Assembly: GCF_947498825.1 (NCBI RefSeq)
Contig: NZ_CANMLV010000010.1
Span: 62,001 to 126,000, forward strand
DNA length: 64,000 nt
Reading direction: 5' to 3'
Source of the DNA: an uncultured Cedecea sp.
GTDB taxonomy: Bacteria; Pseudomonadota; Gammaproteobacteria; Enterobacterales; Enterobacteriaceae
In this document: positions 19,058-29,496 of the stretch, in pieces
Layout: every line of letters begins with the position of its first letter
Numbering within the stretch: the stretch's first letter is position 1
Position numbers and translations under genes: made by a program
The notes under the pieces: model-generated
What the model saw: the letters and a program-made list of their open reading frames with translations, nothing else
The model's database searches: none
Told to the model about the DNA's origin: nothing

Positions 19058-20416
19058 CTATTTCAAAAGAAAAGAAGGAACTATAGGCAACCCACACCAC
19101 TCTGCCAGCTTGTTATATCTAGCAGCCAAATCGGAAAAAATCTCCCAGCCCTTTTCAGCTTTTTTAATTGCGGTATTGAGATTACTTCCTGTGTCAGCCA
19201 CCTTATCTATTAGTCTTTTAAACTTACTCATAGCAGGTGATCTTCTTACTGACTCTTGATCATTATTAGTTTCAATTGATATCAATGAACTTTCAAGTTC
19301 TTTTAAAGAAAAAAATGCATCGTTAGATTCAGGCAACTCTTCCATTAACTCAGTAACACAACTCAACGCCGCTGCAATATCTTTGTTAATAGTTATAGTA
19401 TTTGAAAGTGTAATTGTTGGTTTAAAATCCACCATTACCTGATTTTTTTGAGATAGCCCATTACCAACAATATTAAGAAGTTGGTCAATTCGATTATGCT
19501 GCATTCCAATCAAATCTTGCTGTGATTCAAGTCTAAACTTCGCTATTCTAATTTCATTCCTTAGTTCAAGGATAAGTTTGTCATTATTGGAGAATTTTTC
19601 CGGTGGCACAGCTCCTGTGATAATTAGTTCATATTCGTGCAGTGCTTTTTCTATTACCTCTGATTTTCCATCTGCCGTTTCAATCACTAATCTAACTGTA
19701 AGCCCTTTTTGTTCGATTTTAACGGAGGCATTTTCTTCTGGATATTGCTCTCTGAGGTAAGTACCAAAATAATTTAGGATATCTAAGCCAGCCTGATGAT
19801 ATTCTGGGGGGAATTCAATGCATCTATCGATAACAGGCTTATCTTCGTTTACATATGAATCAGAAGAGATTTCAATAACTTCAGGCCCACGCGTAGGCTT
19901 CTTATTGGAGTACCCAATTATCAAAAAAGGATATTGATGGCTTAATGGAGCCAGCATTTCAAGCTGACCTAAATTCATTTCAAAATACTCTCTCCTCATC
20001 CACATGTTATCTAATTCCCTTGATAGATCACGCACAGGAACTAACATGATTGGAGTTTTTATAAGGCCATACTTAATTGCAACCGTACTTTGCTGAAAAA
20101 TCCATCTGCTGATAGTATCGAAACTACCAAAAGGAAGGGTCACGCTTAAGCCATTTTTAGTGGGTCCCAGTCTGCCTACATTTATACGTGCTCCATCTGC
20201 CGTATAATGAGTCCTGTCAATTAACTCCCAGTCTTTTTTATACATTAATTTCTCCCAGATATCTCTTTGGGATATTCTTTCTGCTTTCATTTCCGGTTCA
20301 ATATTTTCAGAAAACATATCATCGAGTGCTGATTGAATTTCGGATAATTCAACAATATGATTCTTGCTTACTTTTTCCCAAGCATGCTTATAATTAATTA
20401 CTTTATCTATATACAT
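19058..20416 (-). CDS. Unknown protein, possibly BglII/BstYI-type endonuclease-like N-terminus
   Basis: This 452-residue soluble protein lies just downstream of hsdR on the same strand but separated by 185 bp. The N-terminal half (about 1-200) has the pattern I associate with BglII/BstYI-like restriction folds: an N-terminal helical part (KVINYKHAWEKV...EIQSALDDMF), then LSVTLPFGSFDTISRW and IKYGLIKTPIMLVPV. The acidic residues expected in the strand before FG are not obvious (LSVTLPFG), so activity is doubtful. A helical middle is followed by the C-terminal block KGWEIFSDLAARYNKLAEWCGLPIVPSFL, a tail I have seen on other island proteins. It is AT-rich compared with hsdR. Function is not assigned. 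Confidence 0.75.
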   Translation of the reverse strand: MYIDKVINYKHAWEKVSKNHIVELSEIQSALDDMFSENIEPEMKAERISQRDIWEKLMYKKDWELIDRTHYTADGARINVGRLGPTKNGLSVTLPFGSFDTISRWIFQQSTVAIKYGLIKTPIMLVPVRDLSRELDNMWMRREYFEMNLGQLEMLAPLSHQYPFLIIGYSNKKPTRGPEVIEISSDSYVNEDKPVIDRCIEFPPEYHQAGLDILNYFGTYLREQYPEENASVKIEQKGLTVRLVIETADGKSEVIEKALHEYELIITGAVPPEKFSNNDKLILELRNEIRIAKFRLESQQDLIGMQHNRIDQLLNIVGNGLSQKNQVMVDFKPTITLSNTITINKDIAAALSCVTELMEELPESNDAFFSLKELESSLISIETNNDQESVRRSPAMSKFKRLIDKVADTGSNLNTAIKKAEKGWEIFSDLAARYNKLAEWCGLPIVPSFLLK

Positions 20417-20601
20417 ACATTTAAATCCTCTAGCAATTGCCCAGTAATTCTGGTGAAGAAATTATAGTTATCCAGCCCAGTAAGCTAACAAAGAGTTTTT
20501 AGGCATTCGATATCCTTTCCTTAAGTGAGATTGTAGAGGTCGCAAATAAGGACCTCATGCTTAAAGAAAAAATCCTGTTGATAATATTTTAATGACTTCA
20601 C

Positions 20602-23600
20602 TCAGACCGTCCAGCTATTCGAAACGACTTCAGCTTGCTTCAATATCAGTTCAACGGCGTAAGGTGTTTTATCCGGTGGATACTTATATTTGCGTAGCGT
20701 TTGGCGCACTAAAACACGCAGCCGAGCACGAACGCTTTCACGGACCTGCCAGTCAACCGTTGTGGATTTGCGTAATTGAGCTGTCACTTCAATCGCTAGC
20801 TTTTTAAGGATGTCATCTCCCAGCTCACGCACGGCACTTTCGTTTTCAGCCAACGCATCGTAGAAAGCAATTTCATCCGGATTCAGGCCCAGCGCATCAT
20901 CACGCGCCATTGCCTCCTGGAATTCTTTCGCCATCTGGATCAGCTCTTCAATAACTTGTGCCGTTTCGATAGCCCGGTTGTTGTATTTAACCAGTACAGC
21001 CTTTAAGCGGTCAGAGTACTTTTTCTCCTGCACAACGTTGTTATTGGTTCGCGCATGGATGCCATCGTTAAGCAGCTTTTCCAGCAACTCGACGGCCAGA
21101 TTACGATGTGGCATTTCGCGCACTTCTTCCAAAAACTCATCTGACAACAGACCAATGTTCGGTTTATCCAGCCCAGCCAAGGCAAACACATCATCAACCC
21201 CCGTAGCGATAACGGCGTTGTCGAGGATTTTACCCAGCAGAGTATTTTTCTCTGACTGACTATATTTTTTATCCGTTGTAGTGCATTTGATAATCGCGAC
21301 TTTCACTGCCGATAAGAAGGCTATTTCTTTTTGTAGCGGCTTAGCTTCATCAAGCGTACTGCACAACGACCATGCTTTATTCATCGCCAGCACAACATCA
21401 AAATAGCGCTTCTTACCATCTTCCAGGCCAAGAATATAATCAGCAGCTTTTATTAAATACTGGCGTGGTGTTTCCTCAAAACCTGTGTAATCAAAACCGG
21501 TAGCGGTGGGGGTTTTAGCAAACATACCGTGAATGATATCCAGCTTCTCCAACATGATGGAGAAAGCTTCTTTCGCATCAACCGTGGTCTGTCCCTTACC
21601 TTTTGAATCGGTATAAGTTTTCAGCGCCTGCTTCAGTTCATTGGCTATGCCGATGTAGTCCACCACCAGCCCACCAGGTTTATCTTTAAATACCCGGTTT
21701 ACGCGTGCGATAGCCTGCATCAGGTTGTGCCCGCGCATCGGCTTGTCGATATACATGGTGTGGCAGCATGGTGCATCAAATCCGGTCAGCCACATATCAC
21801 GCACAATCACGATTCTTAGCGGGTCATCCAGATCCTTAAACCGTGCTTCAAGGCGTTTTTTGGTTTGTTTGTTGTAGATGTGCGGTTGTAGTTGACCCAG
21901 ATCTGATGCGGAACCCGTCATAATAACTTTTATTTCGCCCTGTTCTACATCTTTGCTATGCCATTCCGGGCGTAGATCCACTAATGCGTTGTATAGTTTG
22001 ACGCAAATATCACGGCTCATGGCGACTACCATAGCCTTACCGTTCATCGTGGCATTACGGGCTTCAAAATGCTGTACCAAATCAGCGGCTACCTGCTTGA
22101 TTCGAGGTTCCGAACCCACCAGCTTTTCCAGGCGGCTCCAGTCACCTTTGGTTTTCTCTTTCTGATCGGTTTCTTCGTCTTCAACCAACTCATCTACTTG
22201 GCTTGAAAGCTCTTCTAACTCTTCATGATTCAGGTCGAGTTTTGCCAGGCGGGATTCGTAGTAAATCGGTACTGTGGCACCGTCGTCTACCGCATCCTGA
22301 ATATCGTAGATAGAGACGTAATCACCAAATACTGCGCGAGTATCTTTATCTTCTGAAGAGACTGGCGTGCCGGTAAAGCCCATAAATGAGGCGTTAGGTA
22401 GCGCATCACGCATATGCTTGGCATAACCGTATTTATAAGCCCCCGTTTCTCTGTCCAGAGTGGCATTGAGCCCATACTGGCTGCGGTGCGCCTCATCCGA
22501 GATCACTACGATATTGCTACGCAAGTTCAACGCAGGATGGGTCTGCTCACCATCCACTGGGGAGAATTTCTGTACCGTGGTAAAAATAATACCGCCAGAT
22601 TCTCGCGAGTTAAGCAATTCACGAAGCCGATCGCGGTCGCTAGCTTGCTGAGGCTCTTGCTTCAACAAATCCTGAGCCTGGCAGAATGTGGTGTAAAGCT
22701 GCCCGTCGAGGTCGTTTCTGTCTGTCACGACCACAATTGTCGGGTTATTCATCTCTGCCTGTTGCAACAGTTTTCCGGCGTAACAGCACATGGAAATACT
22801 CTTTCCCGAACCTTGTGTATGCCACACCACACCCGCTTTTTTGCTACCTGGTTGGATAGTACTGCGTAGTGGTAAAAACTTACCTGTAGAAGCGACGATG
22901 GTTGCATTGACCGCTTCACGCACTGCGTGGAACTGGTGATAGGCAGCGATTTTCTTAATCAGGCGTTTGCCGTCGGTTTCAAACAGAATGAAGTAGCGGA
23001 TGTAATCGAGTAATAACTCACGGTTAAAGAAGCCTTTAACAACATTTTCGAGTTGCCACTCCAGTTCGGGCTTATCGTCTTCATTGCTGATGGTTTTCCA
23101 GGGCAAATAGCGCTCTTCGTCAGCCGTAAGGGAGCCAATACGTGCGTTGTACCCATCACTGACCACCAGCGCTTCATTGCAAATAAACAGGTCACTAAGT
23201 TCATTTTTATAAGTCTGCAATTGATTAAATGCAGCCCAAATATCAGCATTAGCATCGCTCGGACTTTTAAGCTCAATCACTGCCATTGGCAGGCCATTGA
23301 TATAGCCAATTACATCAGGACGACGAACCTGTTTCGTTCCCTGAATCGCAACTTGGTTCACGACCGTAAAGCAGTTATTACTGGTGCGGCTAAAATCCAT
23401 AAGCAGGGCTTTATCGTAGACGACTTTATCATCCTGCTTGTATTCCACAGGTACACCGTCCAGCAGTAGGTTATGAAATGCTTTATTACTGACGACTATA
23501 TCCGGGCTTTCTGCGTGCGTGATGCGGGCCAACACATCATCGAATACAGAAACGGGAAGATGTGGGTTTATTTTCTGCAACTGCTCCAACAAAACTGGAC

Positions 23601-23739
23601 GCAAAAAAACATCATGAAAAGAGGTACGCAGCGGATTATCACCATCTGGTGCAATATCCGGCCCATGCAACACTTCCCAGCCCAGCGCAGCAAACCATGT
23701 AAGGCTCTGCTGCTCTAAATCGTCTTCACTTAGCATCAT
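20602..23739 (-). CDS. hsdR: Type I restriction enzyme R subunit
   Basis: HsdR is the ATP-dependent translocase/nuclease subunit of a type I restriction complex (HsdR2M2S). In the 1045 residues, an N-terminal PD-(D/E)xK nuclease domain carries [22 protein letters not shown] helicase module has Walker A in [12 protein letters not shown], the DEAH box in [12 protein letters not shown] and motif III in FMGFTGTPV. The C-terminal helical region binds the methylase. The start overlaps the preceding DUF4268 gene (ATGA). No frameshift is seen, so the subunit should be active. Confidence 0.95.
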   Translation of the reverse strand: MMLSEDDLEQQSLTWFAALGWEVLHGPDIAPDGDNPLRTSFHDVFLRPVLLEQLQKINPHLPVSVFDDVLARITHAESPDIVVSNKAFHNLLLDGVPVEYKQDDKVVYDKALLMDFSRTSNNCFTVVNQVAIQGTKQVRRPDVIGYINGLPMAVIELKSPSDANADIWAAFNQLQTYKNELSDLFICNEALVVSDGYNARIGSLTADEERYLPWKTISNEDDKPELEWQLENVVKGFFNRELLLDYIRYFILFETDGKRLIKKIAAYHQFHAVREAVNATIVASTGKFLPLRSTIQPGSKKAGVVWHTQGSGKSISMCCYAGKLLQQAEMNNPTIVVVTDRNDLDGQLYTTFCQAQDLLKQEPQQASDRDRLRELLNSRESGGIIFTTVQKFSPVDGEQTHPALNLRSNIVVISDEAHRSQYGLNATLDRETGAYKYGYAKHMRDALPNASFMGFTGTPVSSEDKDTRAVFGDYVSIYDIQDAVDDGATVPIYYESRLAKLDLNHEELEELSSQVDELVEDEETDQKEKTKGDWSRLEKLVGSEPRIKQVAADLVQHFEARNATMNGKAMVVAMSRDICVKLYNALVDLRPEWHSKDVEQGEIKVIMTGSASDLGQLQPHIYNKQTKKRLEARFKDLDDPLRIVIVRDMWLTGFDAPCCHTMYIDKPMRGHNLMQAIARVNRVFKDKPGGLVVDYIGIANELKQALKTYTDSKGKGQTTVDAKEAFSIMLEKLDIIHGMFAKTPTATGFDYTGFEETPRQYLIKAADYILGLEDGKKRYFDVVLAMNKAWSLCSTLDEAKPLQKEIAFLSAVKVAIIKCTTTDKKYSQSEKNTLLGKILDNAVIATGVDDVFALAGLDKPNIGLLSDEFLEEVREMPHRNLAVELLEKLLNDGIHARTNNNVVQEKKYSDRLKAVLVKYNNRAIETAQVIEELIQMAKEFQEAMARDDALGLNPDEIAFYDALAENESAVRELGDDILKKLAIEVTAQLRKSTTVDWQVRESVRARLRVLVRQTLRKYKYPPDKTPYAVELILKQAEVVSNSWTV

Positions 23740-24923
23740 GCTTCCTCAGTATCAGGCTCTTCAGTTTCATCCGGCGCGTTGGATACTTCCTTGAGCGCGA
23801 TATTCAGCGGTGCAATAAACGGGTCTATAGCTTTTTCAAATGCGCTCATATTTTTCAGCAGCCAATCAGTGATTTCCGGCCAGTTAGTCTGATCAAAACT
23901 GGACACTGGTTTTGCAAAACTAATTCGGCAAGATTTTTTACCCGGTAGTGGCTGCCAGAAAAGTGCATGACCAAATGTATTTTCGATTGACTGTCGACGC
24001 TCATACAGCCAGTCGAATGCAAAGGTATTACTCTCAGCGGAGAATTTGGCAATCCAAAGCTCTACGCGAATCTCTTTTTTACTGAAAATCAGGTTATAAG
24101 AAATACCGCTGATACCTGAACCAGCGCTTAGCCAATGGTCTGTTGAGGGGCTGATATTGTTATAAAGCGAGCAGGGGCTGTGCCTTAATCTCTCCAGCAT
24201 CTGCGTCCAGAAGGCTTTACGCATGTGATGGCGAGATTTCATTTCACCACTGGTTGATTGTTCTTCCGCTTCTTTCTGCGCCATTCCGATCATGTAGGAT
24301 TCTGCTTCCGGCGTTGGGATCACCTGACGGATATCAACAAACACATCGTCGTTAAAACGGTACGGCGTAACCTTGAAGCACTGTGCGCGGATACCAAACT
24401 GCATCAGCCAAAGCGCAGTATTAGTGACTTCTTTGCGGAAATTGGCGGCAACCATCATCACGCGTTGAGTACGGATCTGGTTGATTAGTACTTCATCCAG
24501 GCTTTCATATTCCAGAAACTCAGCCATTACCTCTGCTGCTGGGCGGGTTTCTTCTGGCTGTTCTTTGTCGAGGTAAAGCTGGAAGATCTCAAGAATCTGT
24601 TCTTTGCGCAGATTAGCGCAGTAACCCGCGTATTTCAGCGCCTGCCACACCACGTCACGCCCGGAGTCATCTAGTTTGTTCTCAATAATCACCAGGTTGC
24701 CTTTCTTGTCGATAGCCAGGAGATCGAGGCGTTCTTTGGTGTCGTCAAACCCAGCGAACTCTTTCTGGATTATCAACAGTTCATCGTCACTTTCACGGGT
24801 TAAAGCCTGTGGGTTTTTGGCTAACCACTCTTGCAAGTGATATCGCTCAGTAAAACCAAGGCTGCTGAACGAGACTTCCTGCAGCGAATGCAGGCTGTTT
24901 GTTGGTATGTCGACTTTATACAT
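23736..24923 (-). CDS. DUF4268 protein with PD-(D/E)xK nuclease-like N-terminus, inside the hsd operon
   Basis: This 395-residue protein is encoded between hsdS and hsdR and overlaps hsdR by four bases. The N-terminal domain (about 20-150) shows a nuclease-like core: RLDLLAIDKKGNLVIIENKLD, with Asp67 and the E81-x-K83 pair, close to NucS/RecB-type folds. The C-terminal half (about 230-370) matches the DUF4268 pattern (MRKAFWTQMLERL, then ISYNLIFSKKEIRVELWI). The ATG at 24923 lies inside the end of hsdS; a GTG at 24935 is an alternative. Such accessory proteins recur in type I operons. A role in restriction is inferred from position. Confidence 0.8.
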   Translation of the reverse strand: MYKVDIPTNSLHSLQEVSFSSLGFTERYHLQEWLAKNPQALTRESDDELLIIQKEFAGFDDTKERLDLLAIDKKGNLVIIENKLDDSGRDVVWQALKYAGYCANLRKEQILEIFQLYLDKEQPEETRPAAEVMAEFLEYESLDEVLINQIRTQRVMMVAANFRKEVTNTALWLMQFGIRAQCFKVTPYRFNDDVFVDIRQVIPTPEAESYMIGMAQKEAEEQSTSGEMKSRHHMRKAFWTQMLERLRHSPCSLYNNISPSTDHWLSAGSGISGISYNLIFSKKEIRVELWIAKFSAESNTFAFDWLYERRQSIENTFGHALFWQPLPGKKSCRISFAKPVSSFDQTNWPEITDWLLKNMSAFEKAIDPFIAPLNIALKEVSNAPDETEEPDTEEA

Positions 24924-26382
24924 TTTTCGCCTCACTTACCGCTCGCTCGGCTTCTGGCAGAGTAATTTCGCCTGAAAGGAGTTTGGGGAGAAGGATGTCT
25001 CTAAGCTCAGAGAGATACTTATTTTCCTCAATAGCTGTATTGACTTTAGAAAAAATCGATTTGGCGTGCCGAGCATAAATATTAACCAAGCCTTTATTAG
25101 CTAAAATAAATTTATAACTTGGAACCGCATTTTTACTTAGGTGTAATACAGTTGTTCCAGTCGAATGTGAGTTTGTATGCTGTTGAAATTGTTCAGTTCT
25201 TGCTACCCCATAGAGATAGTACTTTAAGCAATCATTAAAAGGCCTGACTACTGCTACATCGAGCGATATAACAAGATGCTCGTATCTGATATCACTTATT
25301 ACCATTGCAGGCTTACCTATCACTTCTGCTGCCTGTGTCACATCGGTATAAGCGATGATCAAATCACCCGCAAAAACTTCCTGGTCGGGTTTATATTTAC
25401 CGGTATATTCCTTAAGGCCGTCAAGCCTATATCCACCTCCTCGATTAAAAGACTTTAAGGTAACCAATGCAGTCTTGGAACAATCGAGTTCTGTACTTTT
25501 ATACGATTTCCCTTTTACCGTGTTCGCTACATCCTGAACAGCAGGTGTTTCCCACCCCTTGGGAATCTCACCCAACTCACTGTCCTGCATCGCAGATGGG
25601 AACAGTTCCGCCGTGGCTTTTAACTCAGCATATTGCTCAGAATGGTCATGCTCAAAAACCACCATTGCATCAGCATCTTTCCCGGAAATCGCCGTCATGG
25701 CAGCAAGTGTTGCGTCCTCCTGCGTACCACCCGCTTCCAGCACCGCGATTTTGGCTTTTACCGGTTCAAAATCGACAAACCAACTTTTGAACAAGGATTG
25801 CGCCATTTGTTCGAGGGTTCGGTTAATATGGTTATTAATAATAATTTTATCGTTGATACTATCAATAATATCTACGATAAACTTTCTTTGTAATGAACTT
25901 CCCCATGGAATATCATACGAAAAAATATCTGAAAGAGTTATGCTTGCTTGGTTAGCACTTCCTTGTGCTTTTGATATTAAATAATCTGAGAACTCATTAT
26001 TTTTCAGAGCAATATACAAATACCTCTGATCAATAATATTATCGCTTATAACTCTTAGCCGTACTGTGTTTTGATTCAATAATGAACCGGATAACTCTTG
26101 CGGAACCCTTACAACCTTACCAACGATTGAAGCAGGGTTTTGCGGCCATGAACCAACGGTGGCAATAATTACGTCGTATTTTTTGAGCGATACAACTTTG
26201 TTACTGTTTGCCGTCTCATTACCAACAAAGCGCAGATCTTCTGTGGAAATTGAATCCCATGTAAAATTACTTACTCGTACAACAGGGACACCCGTAGGGG
26301 TATAATCTTTTGATTTAAAAGCGAACCCTTTTTTGTGGGTTACAAGATTTCCTAAATTTTTGCGCTGTATTTTAAAATTCAT
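24916..26382 (-). CDS. hsdS: Type I restriction-modification specificity subunit
   Basis: HsdS holds the two target-recognition domains that set the bipartite DNA site. The start MNFKIQRKNLGNLV at 26382 overlaps the hsdM stop by 11 bases and gives 488 residues; a longer in-frame start inside hsdM was rejected. TRD1 (about 1-165) ends in the conserved coil ...INRTLEQMAQSLFKSWFVDFEPVKAK. TRD2 (about 275-450) begins LGEIPKGWE and ends in the second coil with LSELRDILLPKLLSGEI. Coding bases are more AT-rich in the TRDs than in hsdM, as is usual for exchanged specificity domains. Confidence 0.93.
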   Translation of the reverse strand: MNFKIQRKNLGNLVTHKKGFAFKSKDYTPTGVPVVRVSNFTWDSISTEDLRFVGNETANSNKVVSLKKYDVIIATVGSWPQNPASIVGKVVRVPQELSGSLLNQNTVRLRVISDNIIDQRYLYIALKNNEFSDYLISKAQGSANQASITLSDIFSYDIPWGSSLQRKFIVDIIDSINDKIIINNHINRTLEQMAQSLFKSWFVDFEPVKAKIAVLEAGGTQEDATLAAMTAISGKDADAMVVFEHDHSEQYAELKATAELFPSAMQDSELGEIPKGWETPAVQDVANTVKGKSYKSTELDCSKTALVTLKSFNRGGGYRLDGLKEYTGKYKPDQEVFAGDLIIAYTDVTQAAEVIGKPAMVISDIRYEHLVISLDVAVVRPFNDCLKYYLYGVARTEQFQQHTNSHSTGTTVLHLSKNAVPSYKFILANKGLVNIYARHAKSIFSKVNTAIEENKYLSELRDILLPKLLSGEITLPEAERAVSEAKNV

Positions 26383-28078
26383 AACCCAACCCCCCCAGAT
26401 GCGCCTTAATCTGCTTCTCCAGCTCAGCACTCTCTTCCATCTGGTCTTTTAGCTGCTGTGTTAGCCATGTCATCTTCTCAGCAAACGGTACATCGTCTTC
26501 TTCCTGCTCGGCAGCGCCAACGTAGCGTCCAGGAGTCAGCACAAAATCATTCTTCTGGATATCTTCAAGGGTCGCGGAGAAGCAGAATCCGGCTATATCT
26601 TCATACTCTTTATCTGCCTGCCAGGTGTGGAAGGTATCAGCTATTTTCGCAATATCGTCTTTGGTTAAGTCCCGTAGCGCACGGTCCTTCATAAAACCCA
26701 TCTGGCGAGCATCGATAAACAACACTTCGCCTTTGCGGTGCGCTTTGCCATTGCCGCCGGATTTGTCTTTGGTTAAAAACCAGATACAGGCCGGGATTTG
26801 GGTGTTGGTAAACAGTTGGCCCGGCAGTGCCACCATGCACTCCACCAGATCGGCTTCAATAAGGTTGCGGCGGATATCACCTTCGTTATTGGTGTTGGAA
26901 CTCATCGAACCATTAGCTAGCAGCAGCGCCATTGAACCTCTCGGCGCTAAATGGTGGATCATATGCTGCATCCACGCAAAGTTAGCGTTGCCTTGCGGTG
27001 GTGTGCCGTATTTCCAGCGAACATCTTTTTCTAATTTTGCGCTCCACCATTCCTTCATGTTGAATGGTGGGTTAGCCATCACGAAGTCGGCGCGTAAATC
27101 AGGATGTTGATCGTCCAGAAGGGTGTCAGCGTTTTTCTTGCCGAAGTTAAAGTCGATGCCACGAATTGCCATGTTCATCGCCGCCAGCTTCCAGGTGGTC
27201 GGGTTAGATTCCTGACCGTATACCGAGATATTACGTTTCTGCTCTGCTACGTTGTAATGCTTCTCGCCTGCGTGCTCTTCAATAAAACGGTCGCTGGAAA
27301 CAAAGAAACCACCGGACCCCATTGCTGGGTCATACACGCGCCCATTATAGGGTTGCAGCATTTCAACAATCAGCGTAACGATGCTTTTTGGCGTGTAGTA
27401 CTGTCCACCTTGCTTACCTTCAGCCAGCGCAAACTGGCCGAGGAAGTACTCATATACGTGGCCGAGAATATCCTTGCTTTGCAGGTTTAGTTTCTCGCCG
27501 TTGTATTCAGGGTTAGTGAAGTTAGCATCAGAAAAAGTGTTAATCAGGCCAATCAGGACATCATTCCCCAATTGATATCGGCTTATACGGTCAAGAATGT
27601 CTTTCAGTTTCGGGTTAGTTTTTTCAATTTCATCTAGGGCGTTATCCACCAGCCAGGATACTGAACGCAGTTTCACTTCTTGCCCGGTTTTATCAACCCA
27701 AAGAACTGTACCGACTGGTAGCGTCGCTTTGGTTTTCAGGGTATCCCAACGTGCCGCTTTAGGGACCCAGAACACGTTCTTTTCAGCGTAGTAGTCTTCG
27801 ACTTCCAGCTCGTCCTGAATCGCCTGTGAGTAATCTTCATCGGATTCGTAATCTTCGCGAGACATTGCGTAAATGTTGTTTGGGTTACCCACATCGCGGA
27901 ACAACGTGATCAGTTCTTGCTGGCGAGCCTCGAAAGCATCAGAAACATACTTAAGAAAGATTAGCCCCAATACCACATGTTTGTAGTTGGCGGCATCCAT
28001 GTTGGCACGCAGCTTGTCAGCCGCCTTCCAGAATTTGTTATCCAGCTCGTTCAGGAATAGCTGTTCAGCGTTATTCAT
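26372..28078 (-). CDS. hsdM: Type I restriction-modification N6-adenine methyltransferase
   Basis: HsdM transfers a methyl group from SAM to adenine at the site chosen by HsdS. The 568 residues include the N-terminal HsdM_N helical domain (1-150), SAM-binding motif I in YDPAMGSGGFFVSS, and catalytic motif IV NPPF in DFVMANPPFNMKEWW. The C-terminal helices interact with HsdS. It is the first gene of the leftward operon hsdM-hsdS-DUF4268-hsdR; all junctions overlap. The 483 bp upstream should contain the promoter. Confidence 0.96.
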   Translation of the reverse strand: MNNAEQLFLNELDNKFWKAADKLRANMDAANYKHVVLGLIFLKYVSDAFEARQQELITLFRDVGNPNNIYAMSREDYESDEDYSQAIQDELEVEDYYAEKNVFWVPKAARWDTLKTKATLPVGTVLWVDKTGQEVKLRSVSWLVDNALDEIEKTNPKLKDILDRISRYQLGNDVLIGLINTFSDANFTNPEYNGEKLNLQSKDILGHVYEYFLGQFALAEGKQGGQYYTPKSIVTLIVEMLQPYNGRVYDPAMGSGGFFVSSDRFIEEHAGEKHYNVAEQKRNISVYGQESNPTTWKLAAMNMAIRGIDFNFGKKNADTLLDDQHPDLRADFVMANPPFNMKEWWSAKLEKDVRWKYGTPPQGNANFAWMQHMIHHLAPRGSMALLLANGSMSSNTNNEGDIRRNLIEADLVECMVALPGQLFTNTQIPACIWFLTKDKSGGNGKAHRKGEVLFIDARQMGFMKDRALRDLTKDDIAKIADTFHTWQADKEYEDIAGFCFSATLEDIQKNDFVLTPGRYVGAAEQEEDDVPFAEKMTWLTQQLKDQMEESAELEKQIKAHLGGLGYEF

Positions 28079-28561
28079 GTAAATCCTCGGGGTAGATCAC
28101 AGTAGCCATGCATCATGCAAAGCCACAGAATTTGTTTTGGAATGCTTCTCGCAAAATGATACCTGCAACGAGGGGCTTGGAAAACGATACGGCGCAAAGA
28201 AATGTGGATAGCCATGAAGTCTATAGATACTTTGTGCACATTCTGGAAGCTGCATAAAGGAGTGAAATTTCAAAAGGTAAACTGAAAAATGGATCACAGG
28301 GCTGGGTATAGCTGCCTGTGGGTAAACGGTCCAGCGGTTGCCTTGATAGCCAAAAATTTTAAGTGATTGTATAAATTGTTTTTTGTCTGCATCAACGCAA
28401 CCAGAGGTCCCTGTGTTTGCGACAGGCGTACCACCAACAACAAGGCTGAAGCTCCATTATGGCGATTGTTGGGGACGTAGTTTGCATTGGGCATCGATGG
28501 TTGGACGTTCCCCCTAGAAGTAATCATTAAGGAGATATTGAAATCAGGTCTTACGAAATTG
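28079..28561. other. Intergenic region upstream of hsdM
   Basis: This 483-bp stretch separates hsdM from the AlpA-type gene. Two ORFs of under 80 codons (28097-28297 and 28294-28527, minus strand) have no recognisable content or start signal. I see no clear promoter, repeat or RNA gene. Confidence 0.5.
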
Positions 28562-28768
28562 TTATTTTCGGGAAACGTTAATTCGATATTGCAGCCATTC
28601 TTCTAAATCGCTTCTTAACCAGCGTGATGCTCTTCCGAATTTAATAGGCTTCGGGAATTCGCCATCCTGAATAAGTTTATAGAACCATTTATTGGTTAGT
28701 CCTGTAAGGGATGTGATGAATTGCATATCGATAAATTGATCTTCAAGCAAGGCTGGTTTCATGTTCAT
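28562..28768 (-). CDS. AlpA-family excisionase/transcription regulator
   Basis: This 68-residue MerR-like winged helix-turn-helix protein is of the prophage CP4-57 AlpA type. Such proteins activate excision or integrase expression in P4-like elements. The helix-turn-helix is in MQFITSLTGLTNKWFYKLIQDGEFPKPIKFG, followed by the family signature SRWLRSDLEEWL. Its position next to a YfjJ-type gene matches CP4-57. It may control the integrase through the inverted repeat upstream of that gene, though that link is inference. Confidence 0.88.
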   Translation of the reverse strand: MNMKPALLEDQFIDMQFITSLTGLTNKWFYKLIQDGEFPKPIKFGRASRWLRSDLEEWLQYRINVSRK

Positions 28769-28917
28769 TTTGATGTGTTCCGATTAGATGGGGACAATCG
28801 AAGCTGGTAGTTAATTTTCCCTCACCACCAGCTCCTCCACATCAATGAGCCATGATGTAAAAAAGATTATGAGAATCACAAGGGTCTCTAAATGAAGCCC
28901 TTTATTCCCTTTGAAAA

Positions 28918-29496
28918 CTATTTACCTCTCGGTCTTCCTAATCCACTTGGCGGTGGTACTTCACTGCCACAATAGATTTGGGTTCCATTTTTCTGCTCTT
29001 CCTTCGCTAAATAACTTATGATGTACCTTAACCCATTAATATCGTCTGGATTGCTGTATTCGATAAGCTTATTAATATCCTCTTTATAATTGGTTTTACG
29101 TTCGCAACGATGGTGTTTCCCCTTGCCTTCAGTAACTTCTTTCCATAGTTCACCAATACGTACTGCAGTCGGAAATGGTTTACGTATTTTCTGCCCATCA
29201 AGGTATACAACAGCATGGGCATGGAAATTACTGTTCTGGTTCTGTTCTATTACCCAGAAAAAGCCGATGACACCATTCTCCTTCTCAACACGGCTAAACA
29301 GTTTACGCAGTTCTGTCTCAAGTCTGTGATGGCTACTGTCATTTATTTCAGTGAATTTACTGTCGTATGAGAAATCTACTCTGATACCTATAACTTTCGA
29401 GTATCGATTAATAACATCGTTAAGATGGTTGTTAATGAGATTGAGCAGAAACCAGTCCATAGTATATTTTTCGTTATGGGGGTATTTGTAGTCCAT
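28918..29496 (-). CDS. YagK/YfjJ-type (inovirus Gp2-like) protein
   Basis: This 192-residue protein belongs to the family found beside alpA in CP4-type elements and labelled inovirus Gp2-like. Related regions resemble rolling-circle replication proteins: a hydrophobic strand followed by FWVIEQNQNSNFHAHAVVYLDG (HxH-like motif, about residues 80-101), then IGELWKEVT and GLRYIISYLAKEEQ. The C-terminus is basic (SGLGRPRGK). It is read leftward toward alpA, 149 bp away. Function in the element is unproven; it may be a replication remnant. Confidence 0.8.
   Translation of the reverse strand: MDYKYPHNEKYTMDWFLLNLINNHLNDVINRYSKVIGIRVDFSYDSKFTEINDSSHHRLETELRKLFSRVEKENGVIGFFWVIEQNQNSNFHAHAVVYLDGQKIRKPFPTAVRIGELWKEVTEGKGKHHRCERKTNYKEDINKLIEYSNPDDINGLRYIISYLAKEEQKNGTQIYCGSEVPPPSGLGRPRGK

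Noticed and set aside
28097-28527. Two minus-strand ORFs of 66 and 77 codons before hsdM
   Set aside because: No start signals or recognisable content; they overlap each other slightly and fall in a region expected to hold the hsdM promoter.
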